Made by a program: the position numbers and the translations under genes. From assembly GCA_029243545.1 (NCBI GenBank), contig JAQWRV010000027.1, forward strand, positions 1-64,000: a DNA stretch of 64,000 nt, given 5' to 3'. Source of the stretch: Rhodospirillaceae bacterium (GTDB taxonomy: Bacteria; Pseudomonadota; Alphaproteobacteria; Rhodospirillales; Rhodospirillaceae). The notes below the pieces were generated by a model. That model worked only from the letters and a program-made list of their open reading frames with translations. It was not told where the DNA came from and ran no database searches. Shown here piece after piece: positions 34,947 to 44,533 of the stretch; within the stretch, counting starts at the first letter, position 1; the number at the start of each line of letters is the position of its first letter.

Positions 34947-35663
34947 ATGTCTGTTGTCTCTGACGACGAAAAAAATATGTCTGCTGCTGGAAAGAGTATT
35001 GCGGGCAATCTTCATGACCTACAGGCGCGTGTGTACAAAACAGCCCAGCGCGTTGGCCGCGACCCAATGGATGTTGCTTTGGTAGCAATTTCCAAGGTCC
35101 ATGGTGTTGATGCTATTCGAGCGGCGCTGGCGACCGGGCATCGGATTTTCGGGGAAAACCGTGTGCAGGAAGCACAGCAAAAATGGCCGGCCTTAAAGGC
35201 CGAGTACGCCGACGTTGCGCTTCACCTTGTGGGGCCGCTGCAAACCAACAAAGTGCGCGATGCTGTAGCCCTCTTCGACGTGATAGAGGCCCTTGACCGC
35301 CCTAAGCTTGCTGCCAAGTTGGCGGAAGAGATGGCTGAGCAATCCCGTTCTCTTCCGTGTTTTGTCCAGGTCAACACAGGAGAGGAACCGCAAAAGGCCG
35401 GTGTGCTTCCGAAAGAGGCGGGTGCGTTCATTAAATTATGCCGGTTAGACTACGGGCTTACCATTCAAGGGCTGATGTGCATTCCGACCCAAGATGAGGA
35501 ACCGGCGATGCATTTTGCATTCTTGCGTGAGATTGCGCGCCGCAATGATGTGCCCTGTCTTAGTATGGGGATGTCGGCTGATTTCGAGACGGCGATTGAA
35601 CTAGGCGCAACGCATGTGCGTTTGGGAACGGCTGTATTCGGACCCCGCCCCCCTAAGCCGTAG
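34947..35663 (+). CDS. YggS/PROSC-type pyridoxal-phosphate homeostasis protein
   Basis: 238 residues. VALVAISKVHG contains the PLP-binding Lys, FGENRVQEAQQKW and LHLVGPLQTNKV are family signatures, and CLSMGMSADFETAIELGATHVRLGTAVFG closes the phosphate site (quoted in the order seen; the last part is the highly conserved G-S/T-A-x-F-G). The protein keeps free PLP low and supports amino-acid metabolism, in the cytoplasm. The start is the first ATG after the divergent thiE-like gene. Its stop overlaps the convergent L,D-transpeptidase gene by 11 bases. Confidence 0.92.
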   Translation: MSVVSDDEKNMSAAGKSIAGNLHDLQARVYKTAQRVGRDPMDVALVAISKVHGVDAIRAALATGHRIFGENRVQEAQQKWPALKAEYADVALHLVGPLQTNKVRDAVALFDVIEALDRPKLAAKLAEEMAEQSRSLPCFVQVNTGEEPQKAGVLPKEAGAFIKLCRLDYGLTIQGLMCIPTQDEEPAMHFAFLREIARRNDVPCLSMGMSADFETAIELGATHVRLGTAVFGPRPPKP

Positions 35664-36177
35664 GCGGCTCTATATAGATGTTAGTTTCGGGCGTGCAGTG
35701 AGCAAGTACGGTAAGGAGGTCTGCTTGCCTTAAAGCAACACACCCTTCCGTCGGGCGCAAATCATCTGCGGCGATATGCAAAAAAATCGCGCTGCCTGCA
35801 CCCGGCACTACCGGGTCGTCATTGTGTCCCAACACAACAATAATATTGTAGCGATTGTCGTCCCTCCATAGCCGCTCCGCTCTTGCCGGGCAAGGATGTT
35901 TGACCTGGCAATTGTAGGCAGGGTCCTCTGGCGCATCGCACCATCCGTCGGATTCTTGCAGAGGGCTGGCAGGCAAACTGGTGCGTGGTAAGTCCACGCG
36001 GTCAGCACGATAGAAAACACGCCTTAAGAGGAAACGGCCACTTGGCGTTTTTCCGTCTCCTTCACGTTTGTCGATAGAAACACCTGAAGTGCCAAGCACG
36101 CATTCAAAAGCTGCGCCATTACAGGTGAGACGACCGCGCGTGGGAGCCTTTGCATCGACGGTAACCACTAAATCCAT
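35653..36177 (-). CDS. L,D-transpeptidase (YkuD) family protein
   Basis: 174 residues. The YkuD signature is seen as LGHNDDPVVPGAGSAIFLH followed by RPTEGCVALRQADL, giving His, Thr (in the usual Ser position), Gly and the catalytic Cys. An early VSIDKREGDGKTPSG block also fits. These enzymes make or edit 3-3 peptidoglycan cross-links or attach proteins to it, in the periplasm. No signal peptide is apparent from the ATG at 36177 (MDLVVTVDAKAPT), so location is unsure; this is common for this subgroup. It is convergent with the PLP-homeostasis gene. Confidence 0.85.
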   Translation of the reverse strand: MDLVVTVDAKAPTRGRLTCNGAAFECVLGTSGVSIDKREGDGKTPSGRFLLRRVFYRADRVDLPRTSLPASPLQESDGWCDAPEDPAYNCQVKHPCPARAERLWRDDNRYNIIVVLGHNDDPVVPGAGSAIFLHIAADDLRPTEGCVALRQADLLTVLAHCTPETNIYIEPPTA

Positions 36178-36387
36178 TTGATAAGTCTAGCGGTAAATAA
36201 GGCGGCGGTCAGCGGTATCGGCGCTTAAATATCGTGCCTTTATCCGGACGTGCGGCTCGCGCTCACGTTTTGCGTGGCCGGCTCTCTACCGTTGAGTGGC
36301 CGGTCTGTACAGCGGGTCAGTCCGGCACATTTGCCGGGTCACTATGACCGGGTTAGTGGACCCTATTGGGGCTGCTCAGGCGGCTTT
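36178..36387. other. short intergenic region with small inverted repeats
   Basis: No coding frame seen. GGTCA-CTA-TGACC near 36337-36349 is a small palindrome within repeated CCGGGTCA-type words; it may end ribA transcripts or be an operator for the leftward L,D-transpeptidase gene. Confidence 0.3.
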
Positions 36388-37518
36388 CTAGAACATGTGG
36401 CCTGAACGTTTGGCTTTGGTATCCAGGTACGACCAATTGTGTTGATTAGACGGAAATACGTGAGGTACACGCTCTATCACCGCGATTCCGTGACGGGCCA
36501 ACGCACCCATTTTGGCAGGATTGTTGGTCAGCAAATTTACTTGACTGATACCAAGTCGTGACAGTATTTGCATGGCAGGCAAATAAATGCGTTCGTCATC
36601 GTCGAAGCCCAGTTGTTCATTGGCATCAACGGTATCAAAACCTTTTTCCTGCAGCTCGTAGGCGCGCAGTTTATTGACTAGGCCAATGCCGCGGCCTTCC
36701 TGAGCGAGATACAACAGAACACCGGCGCCAGTTTCAGAAATGGCTTCGATGGCGCCGCGTAATTGATCACCGCAATCGCATTTCAATGATCCGAGTAAAT
36801 CGCCAGTAAAACATTCCGAATGCAAACGCGTTAGAACCGGCGCAGAGGTGTCAGGTTCGCCGATGACGATGGCGAGATGTTCGACGCCGCCATCGCGTGG
36901 CCGAAAGGCAATAATGCGTGTATTTTCACAGCCCGCCAACGGAACCCGTGCTTCCGAGACCGGTTCAAGATTATCGGCTTGGACTTTGTCATATGCGGTA
37001 ATGGCGTTGGCCGAGATGACTACGCGACCGTTGGCCCGGGCCCAGGCGACAGGGTCTTCAGAATCGATGGTCGCTATCGCAACGGCAGGTAAAAGGCGGG
37101 CAATTTTCGTTAGCCGAACGGCCATGCTTTCAGCGGAGTTTGGGTCAACGACCGATCCCGAAACACCCACCGGTGGCACAGGACCCTGATCAGCATTTGG
37201 GTCGATCAGAGACAAAATCTCAGTTGCAGAGAAACCGGCCTCTTTGTTTAAAACGACAGCCGCAGCACCAGGCTCAGATACACCAAGAATGGCGGCCCGC
37301 CGTCCTGTAACCGCAACGTCGATCGGGCCAACTCCTGGGCGCAAGAAGAACGGCAGCGGCCCATTATTCAGCGTCTCGGCAGGGCGCGCTAAAATTGAAC
37401 CGGTTTCAGCCGTCACGATAACTGCTGCGCCACGCCGAATTTCAGCAATCGCACGGTCTACGGTTTCGAGGACCGTGGTGACCGCAACATCCGACTCTGT
37501 CTGAAGGTCTTCGCTCAT
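36388..37518 (-). CDS. ribA: GTP cyclohydrolase II with N-terminal extra domain
   Basis: 376 residues from ATG 37518; E. coli RibA is about 196. The C-terminal half is GTP cyclohydrolase II: HSECFTGDLLGSLKCDCGDQL holds the three zinc-binding Cys, LYLAQEGRGIGLVNK binds GTP, and LTNNPAKMGAL closes. It opens the GTP ring for riboflavin synthesis. The N-terminal 170 residues (from ETVDRAIAEIRRGAAVIVTA) resemble a degenerate RibB-like fold without obvious DHBP-synthase catalytic acids. The gene is monocistronic, divergent from a response regulator. About 210 bases of GC-rich sequence with small inverted repeats follow it. Confidence 0.9.
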   Translation of the reverse strand: MSEDLQTESDVAVTTVLETVDRAIAEIRRGAAVIVTAETGSILARPAETLNNGPLPFFLRPGVGPIDVAVTGRRAAILGVSEPGAAAVVLNKEAGFSATEILSLIDPNADQGPVPPVGVSGSVVDPNSAESMAVRLTKIARLLPAVAIATIDSEDPVAWARANGRVVISANAITAYDKVQADNLEPVSEARVPLAGCENTRIIAFRPRDGGVEHLAIVIGEPDTSAPVLTRLHSECFTGDLLGSLKCDCGDQLRGAIEAISETGAGVLLYLAQEGRGIGLVNKLRAYELQEKGFDTVDANEQLGFDDDERIYLPAMQILSRLGISQVNLLTNNPAKMGALARHGIAVIERVPHVFPSNQHNWSYLDTKAKRSGHMF

Positions 37519-37705
37519 GTCCCTGTTATAGCTGGTTTTTCTGTTTCGTACAGGACGTGGATGTGAGCTTTTTAGGGTCTGCCGCAAGCGCCGAACCATC
37601 ACAGTGCCCACAGCTTGGCCGAATAAAGTGGCACCCAAGCGGGTTTTCCCTAATATCCGTCAATATCTGTTCCCACCCAATTAATGGTTCCAAATTAGAA
37701 TTCTC

Positions 37706-38398
37706 ATGGCGTCTGGAAAAGCACTCCTCCTGATTGACGATGACGACATGTTGCGCTGTTCCCTGGTGGAGCAGCTCAGTGCTCAGGACGATTTCGAGAG
37801 CGTCGTCGAGGCGGCTGATGGTGCCAATGGGATTGATCTCGCCAAGGGTCAGGCCTTTGACATCATTTTGCTCGACGTGGGCCTGCCAGATATGGATGGC
37901 CGCGACGTATGCCGCACGATGCGTGATGCAGGTGTGCGGTCGCCCATCATTATGCTTACGGCAGCCGATTCGGAAGATGATACAGTCACCGGACTTGATG
38001 CCGGCGCTAACGATTATGTGACAAAACCATTCCGAATGGCTGTGCTCTTAGCAAGAGTGCGTGCACATCTTCGCCAACATACTCAGGCCGGCGCCGCCAT
38101 CTTCAGCCTCGGTCCGTACAGGTTTCAGCCGGCAGCAAAAATGTTGGTTAACGAAGAGGCGGATAAGAAAATCCGCCTCACGGAAAAAGAAACGGCGATC
38201 CTGAAGTATCTTTTCCGTGTCGGGAATAAAACAGTTCCGCGTGAAACGTTATTGGATGAAGTTTGGGGTTATAACGCGGGCGTCACCACACATACGCTTG
38301 AAACGCACGTCTACCGGTTGCGCCAGAAAATCGAACCCGACCCATCCAATGCACAAATCTTGATGACAGAGCCTGGTGGTTACCGCCTCAATCCATAA
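37706..38398 (+). CDS. OmpR-family response regulator
   Basis: 230 residues. The receiver domain has the acidic triad (IDDDD at 10-14), phospho-acceptor Asp57 in ILLDVGLPDMDG, Thr in IIMLTAAD, and Lys in YVTKPF. The C-terminal winged helix follows (KIRLTEKETAILKYLFR, HTLETHVYRLRQKIEPD). It binds DNA when phosphorylated. No partner histidine kinase gene is adjacent, so it is an orphan whose kinase lies elsewhere. The signal is unknown. It is convergent with the XRE regulator gene, with a terminator hairpin between them. Confidence 0.93.
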   Translation: MASGKALLLIDDDDMLRCSLVEQLSAQDDFESVVEAADGANGIDLAKGQAFDIILLDVGLPDMDGRDVCRTMRDAGVRSPIIMLTAADSEDDTVTGLDAGANDYVTKPFRMAVLLARVRAHLRQHTQAGAAIFSLGPYRFQPAAKMLVNEEADKKIRLTEKETAILKYLFRVGNKTVPRETLLDEVWGYNAGVTTHTLETHVYRLRQKIEPDPSNAQILMTEPGGYRLNP

Positions 38399-38421
38399 AA
38401 TTATATTTTTGAGAAAAAAGC

Positions 38422-38452
38422 TAAGCGGTGGCCTGTTTTAGAAAACCGCTTA
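38422..38452. terminator. terminator hairpin between convergent regulator genes
   Basis: TAAGCGGT at 38422-38429 pairs perfectly with ACCGCTTA at 38445-38452. On the minus strand the hairpin is followed by GCTTTTTTC, so it is a good Rho-independent terminator for the XRE gene; on the plus strand the T-tract is weaker (ATGTTTTCG). Confidence 0.8.
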
Positions 38453-38485
38453 AAATGTTTTCGTCACACACAGTCGAACGTTGAG

Positions 38486-38968
38486 TTAGTCCCGTTTCGA
38501 CATATTGGCCAAGAGGTCAAGCACGTTGTGGCGTAGCTCTGTGCCACGAAGCCGCCAGTAGGCCCGAACAAGTTCAAGCGTTTCGGTGCGCCGCATTGGG
38601 TCATCGTCAAGCCCGGTTTGAGATTCTGACAATTCCTCATCTGTCCGTGGCTGAGGTGTTGACCGGCCAGATGTTACCTCTTCGCCGACGTCCTCAAAGA
38701 AATAAGAAATTGGACAATCGAGCACGCGGGAAATGTCATAAAGACGAGAGGCGCTGACGCGGTTGTGGCCACTCTCATATTTCTGAACTTGCTGGAAGGT
38801 TACGCCGATGCCGCCAGCCAATTGTTCCTGACTGATACGGAGCAATGTGCGGCGGAGTTTTACGCGCCGCCCCACATGGGTGTCGATGGGATCCGGAGAC
38901 CCGGCTCGGGCACCCGGCGGTCTGCCTCGTTGGTTTGCTGCGATGGTGTTCACTGCTGCTAGTTCCAT
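38486..38968 (-). CDS. XRE-family helix-turn-helix regulator
   Basis: 160 residues. The HTH_3 domain is [20 protein letters not shown], then [18 protein letters not shown], then [20 protein letters not shown]. This pattern is typical of a widespread alphaproteobacterial cytoplasmic regulator group with a Ser/Glu/Asp-rich linker and a C-terminal helix ([12 protein letters not shown]). The targets are unknown. It is divergent from hisB, with about 240 bases between the starts, and could regulate either itself or the his genes, but no evidence in sequence shows that. Confidence 0.88.
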   Translation of the reverse strand: MELAAVNTIAANQRGRPPGARAGSPDPIDTHVGRRVKLRRTLLRISQEQLAGGIGVTFQQVQKYESGHNRVSASRLYDISRVLDCPISYFFEDVGEEVTSGRSTPQPRTDEELSESQTGLDDDPMRRTETLELVRAYWRLRGTELRHNVLDLLANMSKRD

Positions 38969-39206
38969 TGATAATTATTGTTATTGAATTTTTATGTGTC
39001 AGAGGCCTCCGGCGTATACGTTTAACCATTTTAACTTCTCCACTCCCCCGTGTCCTCCTCTAAAACGCATTTGCTGATAGAGTCGTTTCGGGACGCATCG
39101 GTTGAGCGGCTTTTTTCTAGTTCTCGCCAGGGGAGCGCACACCATGTGGCCTTGCTGGAATTGACCTGCTAAAAGGGCGCAAAATTAAGACGTAAGGGGC
39201 ATCGCC

Positions 39207-39794
39207 ATGCGCGAGGCATCAGTTAGTCGCAGCACCAAAGAGACAAGCATTGACGTTACGGTCAACCTCGACGGCACCGGCCAATATACGGTTAACACCG
39301 GGATCGGGTTCCTTGATCACATGCTGGAACAGTTATCGCGTCACAGTCTCGTAGATTTGACGGTGGAAGCTAAAGGCGATTTGCACATCGATTTTCACCA
39401 CACCACAGAAGACGTGGGTATTTGTGTTGGCGAGGCCGTTGCCGAAGCGCTTGGCGACCGGACCGGCATCACGCGCTATGGATCGGCGGTTATTCCCATG
39501 GATGAGACACTGACTGAAGTGGCAATAGATTTATCCAATCGTCCTTACTTGATTTGGAAAGTCGACTTTTCCAAACCCAAACTGGGCGACATGGATACGG
39601 AATTGTTCAAAGAATGGTTCCAGGCTTTTGCCCAGGCGGCGGGTGCTACCCTGCATGTGCAGAACAAGTATGGTGAAAACAACCATCATATTGTTGAGTC
39701 ATGTTTTAAGGGGTTGGCCCGATCCTTACGGGTGGCGGTAGAGATCGATCCACGCAAAGCAGACGCCATTCCGTCTACCAAGGGCAAACTGTAA
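39207..39794 (+). CDS. hisB: imidazoleglycerol-phosphate dehydratase
   Basis: 195 residues, the monofunctional length. The manganese-binding motifs are [14 protein letters not shown] and [17 protein letters not shown], and [11 protein letters not shown] is also present. It removes water from imidazoleglycerol phosphate in histidine synthesis. AAGGGGC precedes the ATG. hisH follows after 56 bases, starting the operon hisB-hisH-hisA-hisF-hisE. Confidence 0.97.
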   Translation: MREASVSRSTKETSIDVTVNLDGTGQYTVNTGIGFLDHMLEQLSRHSLVDLTVEAKGDLHIDFHHTTEDVGICVGEAVAEALGDRTGITRYGSAVIPMDETLTEVAIDLSNRPYLIWKVDFSKPKLGDMDTELFKEWFQAFAQAAGATLHVQNKYGENNHHIVESCFKGLARSLRVAVEIDPRKADAIPSTKGKL

Positions 39795-39850
39795 TACGGT
39801 AAGTCAGCCAAGGTGGCGCAGAGTAAAGCGCTGCTGTGAGAACAGAGCTC

Positions 39851-40510
39851 ATGAACATCGTTATCATTGATTACGGGTCGGGCAATCTACGATCCGCTGC
39901 CAATGCGTTTGAGCGGGCGGCGTTAGAGTTAGGATTGACGTCAAAGATTTCTGTGACCTCATCGCCAGAAGATGTCGCTTCTGCGGACCGCATCGTGTTG
40001 CCAGGCGTGGGTGCTTTTGCTGATTGCAAAGCAGGGCTCGAAGCTGTGCCGGATCTCGTTGATGCGCTGACCGATGTTGTGATCACTAAGGCTAGGCCCT
40101 TTCTAGGAATATGCGTTGGCATGCAACTCATGGCAGACAAAGGCCATGAGCATGTCGAGACCAGCGGCTTCGGATGGATCTCTGGCGCCGTGACAGCCTT
40201 GTCACCATCGCAAGACGCCGGGCCGGGAGGCGCTGGCCCGCGCATTCCGCACATGGGATGGAACCGTTTGAACATGAACCATGCCCACCCCGTGCTTGAC
40301 GGGTTGGGTGAGGACCCCTTTTTCTATTTTGTGCATAGTTATCACCTGGCCTGTGAGAATGAGCAGCAGCTCCACGCCACGGTCAACTATGGCCAGGCGG
40401 TGACGGCGGCTGTCGGGCGGGATAATATGTTTGGTACGCAATTCCATCCGGAAAAAAGCCAATCCCTTGGCCTTAAATTGATCACCAACTTTTTGCAGTG
40501 GTCACCGTAA
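39851..40510 (+). CDS. hisH: imidazole glycerol phosphate synthase, glutamine amidotransferase subunit
   Basis: 219 residues from ATG 39851 (an earlier GTG at 39836 is unlikely). It opens [20 protein letters not shown]. The nucleophile Cys is in [11 protein letters not shown], and the His-Glu pair is in [13 protein letters not shown]. It supplies ammonia to HisF. hisA starts 2 bases after the stop. Confidence 0.97.
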   Translation: MNIVIIDYGSGNLRSAANAFERAALELGLTSKISVTSSPEDVASADRIVLPGVGAFADCKAGLEAVPDLVDALTDVVITKARPFLGICVGMQLMADKGHEHVETSGFGWISGAVTALSPSQDAGPGGAGPRIPHMGWNRLNMNHAHPVLDGLGEDPFFYFVHSYHLACENEQQLHATVNYGQAVTAAVGRDNMFGTQFHPEKSQSLGLKLITNFLQWSP

Positions 40511-40512
40511 TC

Positions 40513-41253
40513 ATGGATCCAGTCATTTTTTATCCCGCTATCGACCTTAAAGACGGGCAATGTGTCCGGTTGGCGCAGGGCGACATGGATCGCGCGACGG
40601 TATTCAACGATGATCCTGCGGCGCAGGCAAAAACCTTTGCGGCTGCGGGAGCATCTTGGGTGCATGTGGTCGACCTCAACGGGGCGTTTGCAGGAAAGCC
40701 CATCAATGCCGCTGCGGTTGAAGCAATCGCCTCTGCTGTTTCGTGTCCGGTGCAGCTCGGCGGCGGAATCCGTGATATGGCCATGGCCGAGCGCTGGGTG
40801 ATGACGGGCGTGACTCGCATTGTGCTTGGAACGGCTGCCGTCAAAGACCCTGATTTTGTCCGACAGGCCTGCAAAGCTTTTCCTGATCGTGTTGCCGTCG
40901 GTATTGATGCACGCGACGGTAGGGTGGCCGTCGAAGGGTGGGCCGAAACATCCGACATCACAGCGGAAGATTTGGCTAAACGGTTTGAAGATGCCGGGGT
41001 GGCTGCGATCATTCACACCGACATTGAGCGAGACGGGGTTCTGAGTGGACCAAACGTCGATGCTTCTGCGGCGTTGGCTGAAGCAGCGAACATTCCAATT
41101 ATCGTGTCAGGAGGGGTGTCCTCTCTAGATGATCTTCAAACGATTAAGAATAGAGCGGTGACAACACCTGGTTTGGCTGGTGTGATTTCTGGGCGGGCTC
41201 TTTATGATGGGCGGATCGACCTCGGCGACGCGCTCGCTTTGCTGGGCGCCTGA
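40513..41253 (+). CDS. hisA: ProFAR isomerase HisA
   Basis: 246 residues. [20 protein letters not shown] opens the barrel with catalytic Asp; [10 protein letters not shown] and [10 protein letters not shown] bind phosphate. It isomerises ProFAR to PRFAR. The ATG at 40513 is 2 bases after hisH, favoured over the GTG at 40498 that would overlap hisH. hisF starts 10 bases downstream. Confidence 0.97.
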   Translation: MDPVIFYPAIDLKDGQCVRLAQGDMDRATVFNDDPAAQAKTFAAAGASWVHVVDLNGAFAGKPINAAAVEAIASAVSCPVQLGGGIRDMAMAERWVMTGVTRIVLGTAAVKDPDFVRQACKAFPDRVAVGIDARDGRVAVEGWAETSDITAEDLAKRFEDAGVAAIIHTDIERDGVLSGPNVDASAALAEAANIPIIVSGGVSSLDDLQTIKNRAVTTPGLAGVISGRALYDGRIDLGDALALLGA

Positions 41254-41263
41254 AAGAGTAACC

Positions 41264-42049
41264 ATGCTCACTGTTCGCATCATCCCCTGTCTTGACGTAA
41301 AAGGTGGCCGTGTTGTCAAAGGCGTGAACTTTGTCGACTTGCGTGATGCGGGTGATCCCGTCGAGCAGGCAAAAATTTATGATTCTGCTGGCGCCGATGA
41401 GCTTTGTTTTCTCGATATCACGGCGAGCCACGAGAACCGCGATACCTTTTATGACGTTGTTGCGCGGACAGCGGAGCAATGCTTTATGCCGGTGACGGTC
41501 GGCGGCGGCGTCCGCACCGTTGAAGACATTCGCAAGCTGTTGCTGGCTGGCGCCGATAAAGTGTCGATCAACACCGCTGCAGTAACCCGGCCAGAGTTTG
41601 TCCGTGAAGCGGCAGAAAAATTCGGCAGCCAATGCATCGTTGTGGCCGTTGACCCAAAGAGCGTTAGCGCGGGTAAATATGAAATTTTTACCCACGGTGG
41701 CCGCACGGCGACGGGAATTGACGCCCTTGAATGGGTTGAGCTAATGGGAGCCTACGGTGCCGGCGAGATTTTACTCACCTCTATGGATCGTGACGGCACA
41801 CGGGACGGCTACGATATATCACTCACCAGGGCGGTGGCTGACCGGGTAAATATCCCCGTCATCGCGTCAGGGGGTGTCGGCACATTGGATCATATGGTCG
41901 ACGGCGTGCGTGAAGGCCATGCCACGGCCGTTTTAGCGGCTTCCATCTTTCATTTTGGTGGTTACTCTGTTGGTGAGGCTAAGGCCTATTTAGCGGCGGC
42001 GGGTCTTCCGGTGCGACCGGTCGAGCCTGCATCATCGGAGGCGGCATGA
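41264..42049 (+). CDS. hisF: imidazole glycerol phosphate synthase cyclase subunit
   Basis: 261 residues from ATG 41264. [20 protein letters not shown] is the signature with catalytic Asp; [12 protein letters not shown] and [13 protein letters not shown] are phosphate sites, and [16 protein letters not shown] contains the second catalytic Asp. It forms the HisF-HisH complex that makes IGP and AICAR. The stop overlaps the hisE start (ATGA). Confidence 0.97.
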   Translation: MLTVRIIPCLDVKGGRVVKGVNFVDLRDAGDPVEQAKIYDSAGADELCFLDITASHENRDTFYDVVARTAEQCFMPVTVGGGVRTVEDIRKLLLAGADKVSINTAAVTRPEFVREAAEKFGSQCIVVAVDPKSVSAGKYEIFTHGGRTATGIDALEWVELMGAYGAGEILLTSMDRDGTRDGYDISLTRAVADRVNIPVIASGGVGTLDHMVDGVREGHATAVLAASIFHFGGYSVGEAKAYLAAAGLPVRPVEPASSEAA

Positions 42050-42426
42050 GTAAAAAGAAAGACACATTAGACGCAGCTATTCTTGACCGGCTCTACGATG
42101 TGTTGTGCAGTCGAAAAGATGCTGATCCATCGCGGTCTTATACGGCCAAAATGTTTGGCAAGGGTATTACAAAAATTGCCCAGAAGGTTGGTGAAGAGGG
42201 TGTTGAAACAGCTCTTGCGGCCGTTGCCGAGAGCCGCGAAAGCCTGCTCGAAGAAAGCGCGGACCTGCTCTACATGCTGCTCCTGTTATGGGCGGCAAAA
42301 GATGTAAAACCAAAAGAGGTGTACGCAATTCTCGATGAGCGGTTTGGCAAGTCTGGAATACGGGAAGCTGACAATGGCAATGGTAAGCACAAGAGCAAGA
42401 GCAAAGGCATCGGAGGTGATAAGTGA
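42046..42426 (+). CDS. hisE: phosphoribosyl-ATP diphosphatase
   Basis: 126 residues. [20 protein letters not shown] and [23 protein letters not shown] give the MazG-like helices with acidic metal-binding residues. It hydrolyses PR-ATP in the second step of histidine synthesis. A short Lys-rich tail ([14 protein letters not shown]) is extra. It overlaps hisF by 4 bases and the HIT gene by 4 bases, so translation is coupled. Confidence 0.95.
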   Translation: MSKKKDTLDAAILDRLYDVLCSRKDADPSRSYTAKMFGKGITKIAQKVGEEGVETALAAVAESRESLLEESADLLYMLLLLWAAKDVKPKEVYAILDERFGKSGIREADNGNGKHKSKSKGIGGDK

Positions 42427-42782
42427 GCGCTTACGATGACAATAATATTTTTGCCAAAATACTACGCGGTGAGATTCCTTGCACAAAAGTCTTCGAAGAT
42501 GATCACACCCTCGCTTTCGAAGATATAGAACCTCAGGCGCGGGTGCACGTGCTGGTGATTCCTAAAGGCTCGTACGTTTCGATGACGGACTTTGTCGAGC
42601 AAGCGTCAGACGCGGAGATGGCCGCGCTCAATCGGGCAGTGCTCAAAGTCGTCGAAGCGAAAGACTTAAAGGAACGTGGCTACCGTGTTCTTTCCAACGT
42701 AGGAGAAGAAGGTGGGCAGCTTGTGCCGCATCTGCACATACATGTGTTTGGCGGCCAACCCCTTGGGCCCATGTTGGGCTGA
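42423..42782 (+). CDS. HIT (HINT-type) nucleotide-binding protein
   Basis: 119 residues from GTG 42423. NNIFAKILRGEIPCTKVFED is the usual start, and QLVPHLHIHVFGG holds the H-x-H-x-H catalytic triad of purine nucleoside phosphoramidases. HINT proteins cleave aminoacyl- or lysyl-AMP-type bonds. Location at the end of the his operon, with a 4-base overlap with hisE, is common in alphaproteobacteria. The region 42783-42973 after it holds no gene that I can see. Confidence 0.95.
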   Translation: MSAYDDNNIFAKILRGEIPCTKVFEDDHTLAFEDIEPQARVHVLVIPKGSYVSMTDFVEQASDAEMAALNRAVLKVVEAKDLKERGYRVLSNVGEEGGQLVPHLHIHVFGGQPLGPMLG

Positions 42783-42973
42783 ACTGGCCCTGACTTTTTT
42801 AGCAATGAACGGTCTTGTTAAGCTTTCAGGCGGACAATACACATATAGCCCGCTGATCGGACACCTGGGGCAAGACCGCGAGGCACCGGTCGACTCTCGT
42901 GAGCAGCCCCCCTAAAACTGGCCCAACCAACGGCCTAATGGCCGCATTTTGTCACCTCTGGAGGGGCGCACCC

Positions 42974-44470
42974 ATGGATACCAAAGCATCCGATCTCGCC
43001 AACGTTGCATCCACAGGCCCTTACGATTCCTTAAGGGAGTTCATCGCGGCTTTGGAATCACACGGTTATCTCCTGCGTATTCCTAAAATTAACCAAGATA
43101 AATATGAGGCCACAGCGCTGGCGTATAGTCTGGTCGACCGCAAGGGCTACAACACGGCACCAGCGATGTTGTTTGAACGGGTCAAGGTTGACGGCGAGTG
43201 GATGGATGGCCCCGTGCTTGGCAATCCTTACGGACCATGGCAAGCCGAAGCACTTGGCTTCGGCGTGGAAACCATTACCGATGACTACATCGCCATGTAC
43301 CGGGCTGCCATGGAGAAAATCGATTCCATGTGCACGCGAGGAATTCCAAAAATAGACCCGAACCCAATCGAGAGAGCGGTGTCGCCGTGCAAAGAGAACG
43401 TTCAACTGGGCGACGATGTAGATATTCTCAAGTTTCCCTGGTTGAAGACGAACCCCGCGGACGGTGGCCGGTACATCAACTGTGGCTCGGTCATCATTGA
43501 GGACGCTGAGCTCGGCCGGAATGTCGGCACCTACCGCTGCCAGGTTAAGGGGCCCAACAAGATCGGTATTAATCCAGAGCCGTTTCAGCATGGCTGGACC
43601 ATGCTGATGAACGCTAAGAAGCGCGGCGAGGAATCTGTCAAAGCGGCTGTTGTGATTGGTGCGGACCCTATCGTTTTCGCCATGAGCAGCTCCAAAGTGG
43701 CAGGCGCAGGGCAAGATGAGTTGGCCATCGCTGGCGGCTTTCGCGGCAAAGCGGTGGACGTAGTCAAATGCGAGACCAGCGATATTCTTGTCCCGGCCCA
43801 TGCTGAGATAATCATTGAGGGAGAAATTCCCCTCGACGGTGACTTTGAAGAGGAGGGTCCTTTTGGTGAAATGTATGGCTATCTCGGCCTCAAGAAGGAC
43901 GAAAACTTCTTCATGAACATTACGGCGGTGACCCATCGGACCAATCCGTGGGTGATCAATAATTACACCGGTGTGATGCGCGGTTTTCTGACGTCGCCCA
44001 TGTCTGCCACGGCGCAGAAGCGCTTTAAAATGATGGTGCCGGGTTTGCAGGCCATGCACATTCCTACCGATGCGACCGGCTACACCATTATCAGCATCGA
44101 TAAAAAACAGGCTGGCGCCGGCATTGCCGCGGGGCAGATCGTTGCGGGCAGTCTTAGCATTGCAAAAGTGGTGATCGTCGTCGACAAGGATGTCGACGTC
44201 CTCAATTGGACTGATGTTATGTCTGCTGTCGGCTCCCGCTGGCAGCCTCATCCTGGTACATTGATTGTTCCTCAAGTCACCGGCATGCGGCTTGACCCTA
44301 GTGCACCCGTGCGCGGCATGACGAGCAAGGTCATCATCGACGCCACCCGGCAATTTCCCGAGGAAGGTGGGCCGGACTCCTTTCCTCCAGCCAACCGCAC
44401 TCTGCTGGAAGATATGTGCCCCGAGGCGTTCGAACTTGTGGACGGCAAGTGGGATGAGTACGGCATTTAA
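42974..44470 (+). CDS. UbiD-family prenylated-FMN decarboxylase
   Basis: 498 residues from ATG 42974, with GGAGGGG 13 bases upstream. UbiD hallmarks: SLREFIAALESHGYLLRIP at the start, NVGTYRCQVKGPNKIGIN with the prFMN-phosphate Arg, then DFEEEGPFGEMYGYLG with the catalytic Glu region and metal Glu. The family reversibly decarboxylates aromatic or alpha-beta-unsaturated acids using prFMN made by UbiX. UbiX is not in the window. The size and lack of a ubiquinone gene context suggest a catabolic or carboxylating enzyme instead of ubiquinone synthesis. Two flavin hydroxylases follow directly, suggesting a decarboxylate-then-hydroxylate route. The substrate is unknown. Confidence 0.85.
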   Translation: MDTKASDLANVASTGPYDSLREFIAALESHGYLLRIPKINQDKYEATALAYSLVDRKGYNTAPAMLFERVKVDGEWMDGPVLGNPYGPWQAEALGFGVETITDDYIAMYRAAMEKIDSMCTRGIPKIDPNPIERAVSPCKENVQLGDDVDILKFPWLKTNPADGGRYINCGSVIIEDAELGRNVGTYRCQVKGPNKIGINPEPFQHGWTMLMNAKKRGEESVKAAVVIGADPIVFAMSSSKVAGAGQDELAIAGGFRGKAVDVVKCETSDILVPAHAEIIIEGEIPLDGDFEEEGPFGEMYGYLGLKKDENFFMNITAVTHRTNPWVINNYTGVMRGFLTSPMSATAQKRFKMMVPGLQAMHIPTDATGYTIISIDKKQAGAGIAAGQIVAGSLSIAKVVIVVDKDVDVLNWTDVMSAVGSRWQPHPGTLIVPQVTGMRLDPSAPVRGMTSKVIIDATRQFPEEGGPDSFPPANRTLLEDMCPEAFELVDGKWDEYGI

Positions 44471-44533
44471 ATCAGCGCTAGCATGCTACAAGTAAGGACG
44501 CATAAGCAGGGTCTTATTCGCAATGAGGATGGT

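Noticed and set aside
43058-44353. 431-codon open frame antisense to the UbiD gene
   Set aside because: It is an exact shadow of the strongly conserved UbiD gene, rich in His and Arg and without family motifs.
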